Shown piece by piece: positions 1-10,252 of a stretch of DNA of 64,000 nucleotides. The position numbers and the translations under genes are program-made. Source of the stretch: Hyposmocoma kahamanoa. Lineage: Eukaryota; Arthropoda; Insecta; Lepidoptera; Cosmopterigidae. The stretch spans positions 1,848,258 to 1,912,257 of the forward strand of contig NW_020653715.1 of NCBI RefSeq assembly GCF_003589595.1, in the 5' to 3' direction. Numbering within the stretch: the stretch's first letter is position 1; each line of letters starts with the position of its first letter. The notes beneath the pieces are model-generated. The model did not search any database, was not told the origin of the DNA, and saw only the letters and a list, made by a program, of their open reading frames with translations.

Positions 1-340
1 AGAAGTAGCTAAGGTTTAAAGTTTAAGGTTTCTGAATTTAAGTGCAATCAAAAATGTATATAACAACGTTATCATTTGGAATTTGTCTAATGTCTTCACA
101 ATTTCGTCACGGATGTGGATGTACAAGACACGTGGAATTGATAATTATTCATTCTTCATTTTACATAATAGAAAGAAGATTGACGCAAACTTATTGAACG
201 TATCATGATCAATTGAGGACATTCTAAGGACAGGCCAGGTGAAGAATATCCTTAATAGACGGGCGTGAAAACACTGATGTGTGTTGGGACTGTAGCACGT
301 GGAAGGCTGTTGTCTCTGTCTACCCCGGCAAGAAATAACA
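1..340. other. AT-rich sequence, no feature recognised
   Basis: No ORF of note, no tRNA-like boxes, no terminal inverted repeats and no match to the other repeat families in this window. Confidence 0.5.
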
Positions 341-590
341 TAATTATAACTTTTCTATAAGAAAAGACTGACCTGAAAAGTTTGTGGAATAACATCTATT
401 TGTCAAATTTTATAGAAATCAGTAACGAAAAGTCTCCTCAGCTACCTTACAGATGAATATTTTCTTCAAATTCAAATAGGACCACTACAGAGATATTCCC
501 TTTTCAACAAAAAAAAACATCGAAATCGATTCTCAAATGTCGGAGTAATAGCGAAAATCGCCTCCTTTTTCTGAAGTCGGTTAAAAAATA
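341..590 (+). repeat. Repeat D, copy 1 (TIR-type noncoding element)
   Basis: Starts in a TAATTATA..CTTTT context, carries a form of AACCGACTTCAAAA near the left end and ends in GAAGTCGGTTAAAAAA, so the ends are inverted. It shares interior text (ATATTTTCTTCAAA, AAATCGATTCTCAAAT) with copies at 20648-20930, 38674-38840 and 62417-62657. No coding potential. Probably a nonautonomous DNA element; superfamily not assigned. Confidence 0.6.
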
Positions 591-838
591 AACGGCAAAC
601 GTGAAACAAAAGCAGATCGCCTAATCGAAACGCTAACAAAAACCAAAACATTAAGAGAAACCGCTATTCACAATGTGACCACCATTACGGCAAAATAAAG
701 GGGAGGCAGGGGGACATCAAAAGCGGTAAGTGCTCCTTTGCTCATCGAATCCCATTTAGCCCGAACGTCCCCTCGCGTTATATAAGATTATGTTTGGATA
801 CACGTCACTATTCGTGCCTTAAATGTCAGATATTTCCT

Positions 839-958
839 TATTATTATTCATACAAACATCGAACAACACGAAGAAAAACTCCGTCGATCTGACTGGACCC
901 AGTGTCTGTCGCTACCCCGGGACCACTGCTCTAACCAACCGAGCTTCAGAATCAATAA
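839..958 (-). mobile_element. SINE-5 fragment (tRNA-headed)
   Basis: On the minus strand a tRNA-like head reads AGCTCGGTTGGTTAGAGCAG, which resembles a Pol III A box. The B-box region is degraded (GGGTCCAGTC). It is followed by ATCGACGGAGTTTTTCTTCG, the body seen at 33700-33808 and 63180-63320. Truncated and diverged. Confidence 0.5.
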
Positions 959-1089
959 TAATAAGAAACTACAGGCCTACCATTTAAAAGTCTTTACAAC
1001 CTCAAATGGGTAACCTATCACAAACTCGAATTTTTTTTTCCCGAAACCGTGGTTCCTTCAGGATATGTTGGATGTTTGTCGCAAAGACA

Positions 1090-1124
1090 CGATTAGGTTC
1101 AGTTAGATTAGGTTATGTTAGGTT
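1090..1124 (+). repeat. Degenerate TTAGG-like run
   Basis: Several TTAGG or TTAGA units separated by TT-rich spacers occur in about 35 bp (ATTAGGTTCAGTTAGATTAG, then TTATGTTAGG). TTAGG is the insect telomere unit, but this is short and imperfect, so it may be only a low-complexity run. Confidence 0.35.
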
Positions 1125-1216
1125 TAAAAGAAAAATAATTTTCCTCTCAATCTTGGGAATCTTTTCTTGCCGTTAGTCGCCGGTTTTTATGTGTCTGAAT
1201 TTTTTTTAACGTATAG

Positions 1217-1530
1217 GTAGCAGTAGACCTCCTTGTGAAAGAGTTCGTCTAGGGAAGTACTGCCACCGTAAGGTAATGGGTAACCATTTCTGCCGCCAAG
1301 CAGTAATGTCAGCATGTGTTCCGGTTTTGAAGGGTAAGAGTGCTGGTGAAATTACAGGCACATGGGACTTGTCAACTTATGTCTCAGGGTGACGGGCGCT
1401 GTGGCAGTGCCCTTAAGATCTTTGCAATTTAAAGCTCTGAGGACACTGCAATTGTCATGGACAGGCGTGTACCTTACCATCAGGCGCACGACTTGTTCAT
1501 CCCGTTACTTAATATTACAAAAAAAAAGTT
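1217..1530 (+). repeat. Repeat B, copy 1 (near full length)
   Basis: This is the commonest repeat in the window (about 25 copies or fragments). Read in this orientation it has GTAGCAGTAG..CCTTGTGAAAGAGTTCGTC at the head, GCCGCCAAGCAGTAATGT, TTTTGAAGGGTAAG, GTGCTGGTGAAATTACAGGC, ACATGGGACTTGTCAACTTA, GTCTCAGGGTGACGGGCGC, GATCTTTGC, AAAGCTCTGA, GGACAGGCGTGT, and a tail CACGACTTGTTC..CGT..ACTTAATATT followed by A-run. The A-rich end suggests this is the sense strand of a retroposed element, but I see no clear A/B boxes, so class is open (SINE-like or Helitron-like). Confidence 0.75.
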
Positions 1531-1631
1531 TCACCACGATGTTTTTTTTTACCGTTAGTGAAAGGTATTATACCACCAAATACCAAGGCAAGCAAATTAT
1601 ACTTGAAATCATAGCATTGATTAATAGATTT

Positions 1632-2500
1632 TAAGGCTTTCGTGGTTATTCACTAAATGATTATCACTAATTTCAGGTTTCTTACCACGGTACACAGGAA
1701 CAGGAGCACGTTAAGACGGTTTTGCGACATAATGGATACGAAATAAAAACATGTATCTAAACCAATACAAAAAGGGAAGAAGCAAATTGACGTACGGAGA
1801 GTACCAGTTTTTCTGCCCAATGTACAAGGGGTGACAGATAAATTAGCCAGGTTGCTAAGGAAGTTTTTCACAAAAACTGTTTTAATCCCCAAAATAGGAA
1901 AAATGTTACGTTCACCAAAAGACCACCTTCCTTTACAAACACCGGGTGTCTATAAAGTAAACTGCAGTTGTGGGAGCTCGTATATCGGTCAGACTAAACG
2001 AACAATTGTCGATCGTATGAAGGAACACATCCGAGCAGTGAAAAACAACGATGCACAGAAGTTCGAGTTGCATAGCCCCCAGGTACTGTCGACAGAACGT
2101 CACTACCTACCACAGTTGGTACGAGAAGCCATCGAGATCACGAAGTACGAAACATTGAAACGTGATGATAGTTTTAAACTGTCCAGTGCATGAAATCCGG
2201 TCCTTAGTGCGTGCAATAATAAAAACAAAAACACCTCGACTTCAGTTTCGCGTGTGGATACAGTGAGTGTGGTTAGTGAGAAAAAAGTGAGTGACAATTT
2301 GCAACGCCACAACAAATCGCGATGAAGGTAGTAGTCGTCGACAGCGCAAGAGGGTAGACAAATATATCTGCTCTTAAAGCTCTCATCTGCCACCGTCCAG
2401 TCAACCCGTGACTATGGAGCGAGCAACCGTTCCGAAATATCGGGGAAAACAAAAAGAAGTCATACCGTGGTAAGAAATCTGAAATCAATGATAATAATTT
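1632..2500 (+). mobile_element. Penelope-like element P1, truncated
   Basis: Left part CTTTCGTGGTTATTCACTAA then GATTATCACTAATTTCAGG, TTTCTTACCACGGTA. The right part is the inverted counterpart (TACCGTGGTAAGAAATCTGA, then ATCAATGATAATAATTT). Coding remnant between the ends is the Penelope C-terminus. Flanks carry a similar 7-bp motif TGATTAA on both sides (around 1618-1624 and 2503-2510), a possible target duplication. Same termini as P2 at 12190-12711. Reverse transcriptase core is absent: 5' truncated. Confidence 0.75.
1690..2208 (+). pseudogene. Penelope C-terminal remnant with GIY-YIG endonuclease domain
   Basis: A short linker in frame before the main ORF reads like the region between RT and endonuclease (EHVKTVLRHNGYEIK), but is interrupted by a stop. 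The main ORF from 1831 has GVY at residues 39-41, then NCSCG (44-48), YIGQT (51-55), an Arg at 62 and KEHIRAV (64-70). This is the GIY-YIG fold signature with the Cys-x-Cys and His arrangement of Penelope endonucleases. The C-terminus REAIEITKY then RDD.FKLSSA is the family tail. The usual AWNPVL ending is cut by a stop: TGA stands where P2 has TGG for Trp. In active elements this domain nicks target DNA for reverse transcription. Here the RT core is missing, so the copy is dead. Confidence 0.8.
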
Positions 2501-2924
2501 AATGATTAAGCTACTCAATCGTGCGGCAGATTCCCATGAAAACGATAAGTAAGAAACTGTAGACTCTTCATAAATGTTATTCACAATATGCATTTCAATT
2601 ATCATACATTGACATAACTTTGTATCATCCAGAAGCTGTATAATCACCGTTAGTATAAAGTTTTTATTTCACTATAGATTTAAGCCTTGTGATATGCAAA
2701 TTTTGAATAACAACCGGGTCTTGTAATATAAACGTATACACATGCCCCTTAAATGGATTTGTGGCTTTGTGAAGATGGCTAGTTTACTTTTATTCCTGAA
2801 ATAAATGTCATGTCCTTATATGTTTTTTCCTTTTACCGTCGGACATCCAGGCTTACGATGGGATATCATCCTTACTTGGTCGATATTCCTTTCAGGCGTT
2901 TTCATCATCTTTTAACAAGCGCAG
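2501..2924. other. No feature recognised
   Basis: AT-rich sequence without tRNA-like boxes, coding signal or match to other repeats in the window. Confidence 0.45.
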
Positions 2925-3056
2925 AGCCCAGTAATGGAATATATTTAAGGTGTGACTGAATAGGCATCTTCTGGGCGAACTCGTCTCATCATAGACCCTA
3001 GATTTGCTCCAGGGCTAGGTAGAGGTCAAGAGCAAGGTCATTTAATTAAAAAAAAT
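2925..3056 (+). mobile_element. LINE-H 3' end fragment
   Basis: Contains CATCTTCTGGGCGAACTCGT, GATTTGCTCCAGGGCTAGGT, and a downstream AAAAAAAA run; the same order is at 51420-51535. It corresponds to the last codons and 3' UTR of the LINE whose coding tail has the HRRK motif (see 18545-19090). Confidence 0.6.
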
Positions 3057-3370
3057 CTTAAATAACTAGACTAGCTCTGTTTATATGGCAAGACAAGATT
3101 AGCTCTTAGTAAATCTTGTTGGACAAACAAACAAAACTAACTGACGAATAGCTGAAATTCCATTGGAGCGGAGCAAACGACGGTTCAAGAATCGATGTGC
3201 GTTTAATTAAATTCAAATCAAATATCCACTGAGACGAACGACTTTGCCGATTTCGATTTAGTATTTTACAAGAGGGGATAAATACCCCAGAATAAAATAC
3301 TTAATGCCAAGGGCTAAGTAGTCGCCATCACAAAAAACTTATGTGGCGGCTCTGACTGAATGGAGTGTTT
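3057..3370. other. No feature recognised
   Basis: No coding or repeat signal seen up to the TAGAA microsatellite that begins at about 3371. Confidence 0.4.
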
Positions 3371-4075
3371 TAGAATAGAATAGAATAGAATACGTTTATT
3401 TGCCAGAATACAGTAATTACAAAGGTCTTAAGTAAAATTAGGTACATTGTATTCAACCTGCAAGCAGATGTGCAAATATTAATGGGATTCAATGTTTCTT
3501 TAGTCTCTATAGTTTCTAATTAATGTAATGAATTTGTAAATTCTAAGTATTCTTTATTACTATAGAAGCAATGTGTCAAAAGCCATTTTGTCAATTTTAA
3601 TTTAAAAGTATGTCCTTGTAACAATTTAATTTCGTTTTGTAATTTATTGTAAATAATTATACACATGTTGAAGCAGTTATTCTTATAAATTACTTTACGG
3701 CAACGAGGTTGGTATAAGAGATTCATAATTTTTGCTCTAGTTTGCCTTTGAATGACTTCACCGCGTGTTTTAAAATATTGAGGATGAGAGTTGACAAATA
3801 CGCAGATATCCCTAATGTACATGCATGGCAAAGGTAATATGTTCAGCCTTTTAAACAGCGGTTTGCAACTGTCATCGAACCACGCACCGCATATTGCTCG
3901 AATACACTTCTTCTGGACTTTAAACGCTCTTTCTAAGATTACTGAGTTACCCCATAGTACAAGACCGTAGCTGAGCACGGACGAAACGTAGCCGTGATAG
4001 GCCGTCAACGCAGCTTCCAGCGAGACAGTTTGCCTTAGTCTTCGTAAAGAGTAAATACAAACTCAAATAGCTTTG
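3371..4075 (-). mobile_element. LINE-J: 5'-truncated non-LTR retrotransposon with RT C-terminus
   Basis: On the minus strand an open frame of about 180 codons starts after a stop near 4070: LRRLRQTVSLEAALTAYHG, then YVSSVLSYGLVLWGNS, FKVQKKCIRAICGA, CKPLFKRLNILPLPCMY, ICVFV.SH. This is the conserved C-terminal region after the RT domain in Jockey/CR1-type LINEs ('thumb' and beyond). The element ends with a polyadenylation-like AATAAAC and a (TATTC)n microsatellite (3371-3391 on the plus strand as TAGAA units), the expected 3' tail. ORF stop at 3520. The upstream RT catalytic motif FADD is not present, so the copy is a dead-on-arrival insertion. The frame is open over 160 codons, so it is fairly young. 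Confidence 0.85.
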
Positions 4076-4354
4076 GTTGATTCCGCATGACAGTGAAAGT
4101 GTTGAATGAATCATCAAAATATATAGTAAAATTGATGATATACACTGATTAGTATATGGTGTGAAAACACGATGCCTAAAAATTTTCACGGTAGTGACAA
4201 AAACAAACCAAAACCGCTGTATTCTGTAGGTTCTTTACATATACCAATGATTTTTTTATATCAACTGAACTAAATACAACACGTTACGTTAGTATACGTA
4301 CGATATACATTTTTCAAATGTAAAAAAAAAGTAAATTCTGACCCAAGCAAAATT

Positions 4355-4482
4355 TTCAAGGCGAGAGTGAAAAGGCATTAGGTGATAAGGCATATAGGTG
4401 TGCATGTTCCATCGTCGACTTCATCGCCATTTTCCATGAGGTGAGATGGAAGTCAAATGCGCACTTATTTTTTAACAAAATA
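4355..4482 (+). mobile_element. LINE-H 3' end fragment
   Basis: TTTTCAAGGCGAGAGTGAA, AGGTGTGCATGTTCCATCGT, then TGAGGTGAGATGGAAGTCAA and ATGCGCACTTA match the 3' end at 18975-19090. Terminates in A-rich sequence. Confidence 0.7.
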
Positions 4483-4689
4483 ATTTTTTTTTTTTAAATA
4501 GTGCGGGAAAAATTTGAATTCCAGCTGAGGTAGTATCGACTCTTAATACAATGAACAAAAATAGACATCATTCGTCTCCAGAAAAATCATAAATAAATAA
4601 AAGGAACGCATGAGTCGCTCAGCGAGCTATGGGACGGCCTGTGCTCGAAGATTCTCTGAAGGATAAAATTCAAAACGTGGTTATGGGAC

Positions 4690-4832
4690 AGAGAATCAAA
4701 GGTTGTCTACATAGCTGGTAGGTGAACGAAGCTGAAGTGGTAGTGGCCTGGCCATATCTATCCAAGAAGCGATAACCGATGTTGGAAACGAGTTCTTGAG
4801 TGGAAACCACAGCTCGGGGAATGCAGTGAAAA
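4690..4832 (+). mobile_element. RTE-type LINE 3' coding fragment
   Basis: Encodes a decayed form of the RTE-like C-terminal motif W.GH..R..DNRW..RVLEW.P (GCCTGGCCATATCTATCC, CGAGTTCTTGAGTGGAAACC). Parallel to 9095-9340. No open frame. Confidence 0.6.
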
Positions 4833-4861
4833 CTAACAAAATAACTGAAAAAAAAACAAAA

Positions 4862-5092
4862 ATATTTAAATATCAGACAATATCACATACGTTGATCTCA
4901 AAGTAAGTAGCTAAAGCACTTGTATTATGGAAATTGGAAACAACGACGGTACCACAAACACCCAGATCCTAGGCAATATAGAAACGTTAGTTTTTCACAC
5001 TGACCTGGCTAGGGATCGAACCCGGGACCTCAGGGATGGCGACACCATGATGAAAACCGGTGTGCAAGCTACTCGACCACGGAAATCGTCAA
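4862..5092 (-). mobile_element. SINE-2, nearly full length
   Basis: Minus strand: tRNA-like head with a degenerate A-box region and a good B box (GGTCCCGGGTTCGATCCC), a body containing GTTTGTGGTACCGTCGTTG and CACAAGTGCTTTAG, then a tail GTATGTGATATTGTCTGA followed by AT-rich sequence. The same order occurs at 25195-25400 on the plus strand and the tail alone at 33365-33420. A tRNA-derived SINE transcribed by Pol III when active. Confidence 0.7.
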
Positions 5093-5625
5093 AGAAATGT
5101 AAGAAATAAAAAAGAAAGAAAAAAAAGAAATAGTTATAATGCCTAGTCCAGCTGCAGGTTTCTTTTAACTTGTACGATGTTATGGTAATCGAGAATATTT
5201 AGATATTTTCGTTTCCATGCCAAGTATACACATTTACCATTGCCATTACGGGCTAAGGTACAATATCTTGGAGATGTACTCTGTAACTGAGCCATAGACA
5301 CGTTATTCACGTTTGTTTTTAATTTTAATTTATACATTTCTAATGTGGCGTTTAACAGCTCTATACGCGTCCGTATCTAATCGAGCTCGAGCGCCTTTCA
5401 ATCAGAATGTCTTAGCGACACCTCGGACCCGAAGATTTGCATCTCCGATGTATATCCAATTTGTGTATAGCGTAATATGCGACTTGTTGTTATGGTGGCG
5501 TTCGTTGGTTGTTGATTGTTTGTTCATTGCAGAATTACAATTGATAACACGATCATAGCAAAAATGATAGAAAAGCAACGGTATATATTTTTAAATCAGT
5601 CATAACTCATCAACCCATTTATTCG
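5093..5625. other. No feature recognised
   Basis: Short chance ORFs only. No repeat match found inside the window. Confidence 0.45.
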
Positions 5626-5716
5626 TCCCACTGCTGGGTACGGGTCTCCTCTCTGGCGAGGTTTTAGGTCATAGTCTGCATCGCTGGCTCAATTCCTTCA
5701 TAGAAAAGGTCATCAA
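5626..5716 (-). mobile_element. SINE-4 body fragment
   Basis: CCCACTGCTGGGTACGGGTC and TCCTCTCTGGCGAGG resemble the body of an abundant lepidopteran SINE family (from memory). A better copy with tRNA head lies at 16170-16385. Confidence 0.4.
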
Positions 5717-5745
5717 GGTCACTAAATTTCGCACATTTCTTTCAA

Positions 5746-5992
5746 GTCATACGCCTGATGGTAAGCTACACGCCTGTCCATAGCAGTTTCAATGCCACTC
5801 ACAAACTTTACATCGCAAAGATCTGAGGTCCACTGCCACTGTTGCCGTCACCCTGAGACATAAGTTGACAAGTCCCATGTGCCTGTAATTTCACCAGCAC
5901 CCTTACCCTTTAAAACTGGAACGCAGTAATGCATCACGAACCTCTGAGTTACTCGGAAAGTCACTGTGAAACTGTTCGTCCAGAGAAGTAGG
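5746..5992 (-). repeat. Repeat B, copy 2, rearranged
   Basis: Minus-strand copy from the tail (CATACGCCTGATGGTAAGC) through GAGACATAAGTTGACAAGTC to GGAACGCAGTAATGC. The expected head is replaced by a short piece in the opposite orientation (GTGAAACTGTTCGTCCAGAG, 5965-5984). It mirrors copy 3 at 7567-7712 across the composite block. Confidence 0.65.
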
Positions 5993-6156
5993 TGATGTAA
6001 GCATTTTAGCGTTCCATATACTTTTAAACTTTCGCGTTGCATTGTACTAACATTTGGAAACGGGAATAAACGCGTTTACGTTCGTATAGGTATTTTTCAC
6101 ACCTACCTAGTTTCCCGACGTTTCGGCCAGGTTGCACTGGCCGTGGTCATGGGTAT

Positions 6157-7480
6157 AGGTATTTTTTAATACAGTTGCTCAAAACGTGGTATTTTTCGCA
6201 CTACAAGTCGTGCCGAAAGTTGGAATTTTCGCACTAGTGCTTTTTACTTTCCATTTTTTTTTAATTTACTGTTGTTTCAAATCTTAAGCACAGACCTAAA
6301 GAAGTTGTATATTTATTTAATATTTATGTGCTTTGTGACGTAAGTCATTCGTCATTAAAACTTATATTTATTTACAAATACTATTTATTTATTTATTTAT
6401 TTATTTATTTATTTGCATTTTACATGTAGTGTTATTATAGTATCTTAGAACTATGTTAGGAACTACATGCGATACCCTGTAAGGGCGTTGCAAAGTACTT
6501 ATGATATACATTTTATATACATATTAATAATTAGCGTTTTGTCATTACATTCATAAAATTTTTCATTATACTATTGTTAACTATATTAATTCTAATTCAC
6601 ATAACAATTTTATCGAACAATGTTGTCGTCAATGAATAATAATTTGGATAATAAAAATATAAAGGCTAAAGTCAACTTCTAAATGTTACTTTTATTATTT
6701 CATGTCCAATTTTTTTTTTTTGTCGAAATTCCATTCTTTATTTGCATTTGAATGTCTAAATTCATTACAATATATTAACCGAAACGTTAAAAATATTCTA
6801 AAATTTAGGTATTTTATTTATTTATGTCATTGAAGAACTCAGTAATACTGTAATAACTTTTCTCTATAAGGAATTGTTTTAGATGTTTTACAAATGTTGT
6901 ATAATTCCGTATAATTTTAAGATGATTCGGTGTTTCGTTGTATATTTTGATAACCATGGAATGTGGAGCAGCCGTACATGTTTTTAATTTATATAATTAA
7001 CGTATCGAGTGGAGGTCTCTGCCTACCCCTGAATGGGTGACAGGCGAGATTTTTATGTATATTGTTTTATGTATTACAGACAAATTGTATCTCACTACCG
7101 TGCACGGGTTCTTAAAGAAGTTTAAACAAAAGTACCAGGACTTCATAATAAGAAAAGTGGTTACAGACCGATATTACAGAAAATAATCAAAAACAGCACG
7201 TTAGAACTATATTTCCATAGGCTTTTAAATAATGGTTGCAGTGGTTGTATTTCATTATTTTAATTTACTAGCAGAAAATGAGTTTTTTTTAAATACTGTT
7301 TTATTTTACTTTCAATGTAGTTTTTTCGCAAATGTATTAAAAAACGTCGTTTGATACACGCGCGGATTTGTTATTTTCACTTGTCTCGCGTCTTGACCCT
7401 CGCCTCTGGCTCGGGCCAAGAAGCCTCGAGCCTCGTAAATGATGACTAACTTTCCGCACTTATATCAAAAATAACTATTT
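6157..7480 (+). mobile_element. Crypton-like remnant C2, interrupted
   Basis: Left part 6157-6372 matches C1 at 22186-22375 (TTAATACAGTTGCTCAAAAC, TTTTTCGCACTA, GTGACGTAAGTCATTCGTCA). Right part 7262-7352 matches C1's right end (AAATACTGTTTTATTTTACT, TTTTTCGCAAATGTATTAA). It continues further than C1 with a CG-richer stretch (CGCGGATTTG, CCTCGCCTCTGGCTCGGGCC) ending CTAACTTTCCGCACTT, inverted relative to GTGCGGAAAGTT near the left end. No recombinase ORF survives. Confidence 0.5.
6376..7261 (-). mobile_element. Probable LINE 3' segment inserted in C2
   Basis: Sequence absent from Crypton copy C1. It begins on the plus strand with a run of TATT units (6380-6412), which on the minus strand would be an (AAAT)n LINE tail. 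It contains GGAGGTCTCTGCCTACCCCT, a phrase I associate with lepidopteran retroelement ends. No ORF. Confidence 0.4.
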
Positions 7481-7566
7481 TCACACAACTAGGTAGGTGT
7501 GGAAAATAACTATTCGTATGTAAACGCGTTTATTCCCGTTTCCAAATGTATAGCGTTTCTGTTTAG

Positions 7567-7712
7567 AAAGTTAAGGGTGCTGGCAAAATTACAGACACAT
7601 GGGACTTGTCAACTTATGTCTCAGGATGGTGGGCAACTGCTATGGACAGGCATGTCGCTTATCACCAGACGCTCAACTCGTTCGTTCCGTCACTTGGTGT
7701 CATAAAAAAAGT
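7567..7712 (+). repeat. Repeat B, copy 3, internally deleted
   Basis: TAAGGGTGCTGGCAAAATTA, ACATGGGACTTGTCAACTTA, then jumps from GTCTCAGGATG to CTGCTATGGACAGGC and the tail with A-run. Inverted partner of copy 2. Confidence 0.7.
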
Positions 7713-8403
7713 TTTTGTTTCAGTACAATTTTAAACCTCGAAAATGACAAAGTTTGTATATGAACAGGATTTTTTCTTTGTGAAGCCGACTATCAAGAAC
7801 AGCTAGTTTATATTTATACCTCGTATTAATGTCGTGCAAACTATACAATACAGGTTGCCCTAAAAAGGTTTTTGTATAAATTATTTTCTTCGTCAAACAT
7901 TTTCAAACATAACGAAATGTAAATCTAATGTTTTTACTCGTTCAATTTTGGGTCGACCAACTTCATACCGCACCAAGTTTCCTCGAAGTTATTATAAACT
8001 CGCATCGTATACTCTTTGACGTGCTATTGAAAACTTTGCATAGACGAAAGTTAATATGTAGGAACGCATACTCGACTACAACGATGCTAATGCAAGTGTA
8101 CTAGATATTTGCATTTTACTTTATCATAGTGATACGATTTTCACAAATTTGTTTTTTAAAACACATTCATATACGTGGTGGGTCAAAATGACCGGTACTT
8201 CATCTACCGATTGGGGTCATAGGAGGTCAAAGTAACAGACAACATTCACTCAGAAGTAAAATATCGTCCACATACAGCTAATATTATGAACACATACGCG
8301 TTATTATATTGCATGATGACGATATCAATAATTACTTGTCGATTTGATTTAAATAGAATCGATAACAGGAAAATGTTGTGATAGAAGGTGCATTCGAGTG
8401 TTT
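7713..8403. other. No feature recognised
   Basis: AT-rich unique-looking sequence. No significant ORF and no internal repeats found. Confidence 0.45.
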
Positions 8404-8668
8404 GACTGCCTGGTGGCAGTGCCTGTACCTATTTCTGTCGCCAAGCAGTAATGTAAGCATTACTGTGTTCCAAGTTTGCAGGGTGCTGGTGAAATTATAG
8501 GTACATGGGACATGTCAGCTTATGTCTCGGGTGACTGGCGCAATGGCAGTGCCCCTAAGATCTTTGTGATTTAAAGCTCTGAGTGGCATTGCAACTGTTA
8601 TGAATATGTGTGTCGCTTACCACCAGGCGTATGACTTGTTCACCCCGTCATTTGGAATTGTGAAAAGA
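8404..8668 (+). repeat. Repeat B, copy 4
   Basis: Covers most of the consensus from the CCAAGCAGTAATGT segment to the tail CACCCCGTCATTTGG and an A-rich end. Point changes only in the body. Confidence 0.7.
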
Positions 8669-9094
8669 AAAGACGAAATGTTTTCTTAAATAGAAACACC
8701 TAGATGTGGGCTTGGCCACAACCCCAAAAACAACGTAATCGACGATGGCGTTGGCGACGAACGCGTTTTTAAAGACGATACTCATGAATAGTTTGAATAT
8801 TGTTATAACGCAGTACTTAAAGGGTTCGACAAGGGAATATTTTCACCATATGTATTTCGTAGCGAAGTGATAGAGCCTGAAGTGCAGTGTCTGAATGACA
8901 TTGCTATTGTCAAGGATAGGTATTATGCATTACGCATTATGTGTATTGATAAATCATAAAAAAAATGTTTCCACCAATAAATGAGCCACGAACTATGAAA
9001 AAATGGTCTTGTTAAATTTATTTTGCTATGGTGACTAATCGAGTCACGTGTCAGCTTACACTGATCATATTTGACCGACACCTGTGGGCGTGTG
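8669..9094. other. No feature recognised
   Basis: No coding or repeat signal identified. Confidence 0.4.
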
Positions 9095-9340
9095 ACAGAG
9101 AACTATCGACATGCCTGGTAGAATAAGCAAGCCGAAATGGTAGTGGGTTGGCCACATCTATCGAAGAACCGATTATCGATGGGGGAAAGCGAGTTCTTGA
9201 GTGGAGATCAATGCTCGGCCTATGGCCAGATGGAGCGATGATTTGCGGAGGGCTTGCATGGGAAATGGCGCGCATTGGGAGAGACCTATGTCCAGCAGTG
9301 GACTACAATAAGCTGTTGCTGATGATGATGTGGGCTTGTG
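9095..9340 (+). mobile_element. RTE-type LINE 3' end
   Basis: Translation in shifting frames gives WVGHIYRRTDYRWGKRVLEW, SMLGLWPD, then EMARIGRDLCPAVDYN, a decayed copy of the RTE C-terminal pattern (W.GH..R, RVLEW.P, GR...RW.DDL, W...GEAYVQQW). It ends in TGATGATGATG, the 3' microsatellite tail. The 68-codon ORF here is therefore transposon, not a host gene. Confidence 0.7.
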
Positions 9341-10069
9341 CATACATTTTTTAAGATCTGTCCTCTATTACATTTCTTACGTCCCAAAGTCTTAGTATTG
9401 AAAACTGAAAGGCTTTGGAGGAAATTAATTGAGCTGAAAGACGGGCGTTTTCAAAGGAAAATAACGATACGGAGGATACTAAGCCATGTAACCTAAGACG
9501 CAAAGTTGAATATGCAACGCAACGTCGGAATGCATTGTCAAAGAATTGCATTCGTAGATTTTGGCTTTTTTCGTCATTTAAATAAGTTTGCTTTTACTTT
9601 ACAATTTTTCTTGTTCCGTCTTGTAAAAAGTGTGAAAGAACTGTAGTATATTCAGTAATTAATAATTTTCGTAGTTAATTACATTTCAATCCATGAAAAT
9701 AAACTGGAAATTAAAACAGAAAACAGCTGAGCAGATGTTCATCAAACATAGTAAAAATAACAAAATAATAATAATAACATGACAATAAATATTAACAACA
9801 TAATATTAAACATTTTTCCCCTGAATTGACACGTGTAACTGTGATTTTTCAATGTGAAAATTAATATGTTGTTTACATTTCAATAATATTGTTTTAGTTT
9901 CTGCTCCACAAGTAGAAGAAGAGAAGATTTATTTTCTTAATAACTTATTTCTTGTGCTACTTGTAGAGATTTGTTATTAGTACTTTCACATGTTACTTAA
10001 CATATATTTATTGTTAAAAAATAGCTAGGAATCTTGGCATGGTAACTGGATAATTTAATCAGAATTAAA
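9341..10069. other. No feature recognised
   Basis: Very AT-rich; only short chance ORFs. Confidence 0.45.
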
Positions 10070-10180
10070 TTATTAAATAAAAGCTTTGAGATCTGTCCAA
10101 CCGTTTAAGAGCTACGATACCAGAGACAAACACTTCAAACTTATAACTCGCCTCTTTTTATATTGGAGGTTAAAAAACAT
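10070..10180 (+). repeat. Dispersed repeat fragment
   Basis: GAGATCTGTCCAACCGTTTA, AGAGCTACGATACCAGAGAC and ..TTGGAGGTTAAAAAA resemble a phrase common next to transposons in lepidopteran genomes (memory only). No second copy in this window. Confidence 0.3.
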
Positions 10181-10252
10181 CCATACCTAATTAGCTAATG
10201 AAATGTGTCAGCACATGTTAGTAAATAAGTAAGATCTCTTTAACACAACAAT

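Larger units (their letters stand above)
6051..7548. mobile_element. Composite block with about 62-bp inverted ends (Penelope-type termini)
   Basis: Left end 6051-6112 (CATTTGGAAACGGGAATAAA, CGCGTTTACG, ..CACACCTACCTAGTT) is the near-perfect reverse complement of 7487-7548. Inside the left end follows TTTCCCGACGTTTCGGCCAG and GGTTGCACTGGCCGTGG, typical of Penelope terminal sequence. The block holds a Crypton-like remnant split by a LINE-like insert. No complete ORF. Confidence 0.6.

Noticed and set aside
1090..1124. Interstitial telomere array
   Set aside because: Only a few imperfect TTAGG units; not a real array.
3947..4189. 80-codon minus ORF next to LINE-J
   Set aside because: Out of frame with the conserved LINE-J reading frame and without family similarity.
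6380..6412. CRISPR-like or satellite array
   Set aside because: A simple TATT microsatellite, probably a LINE tail. No spaced repeats of CRISPR type occur in the window.
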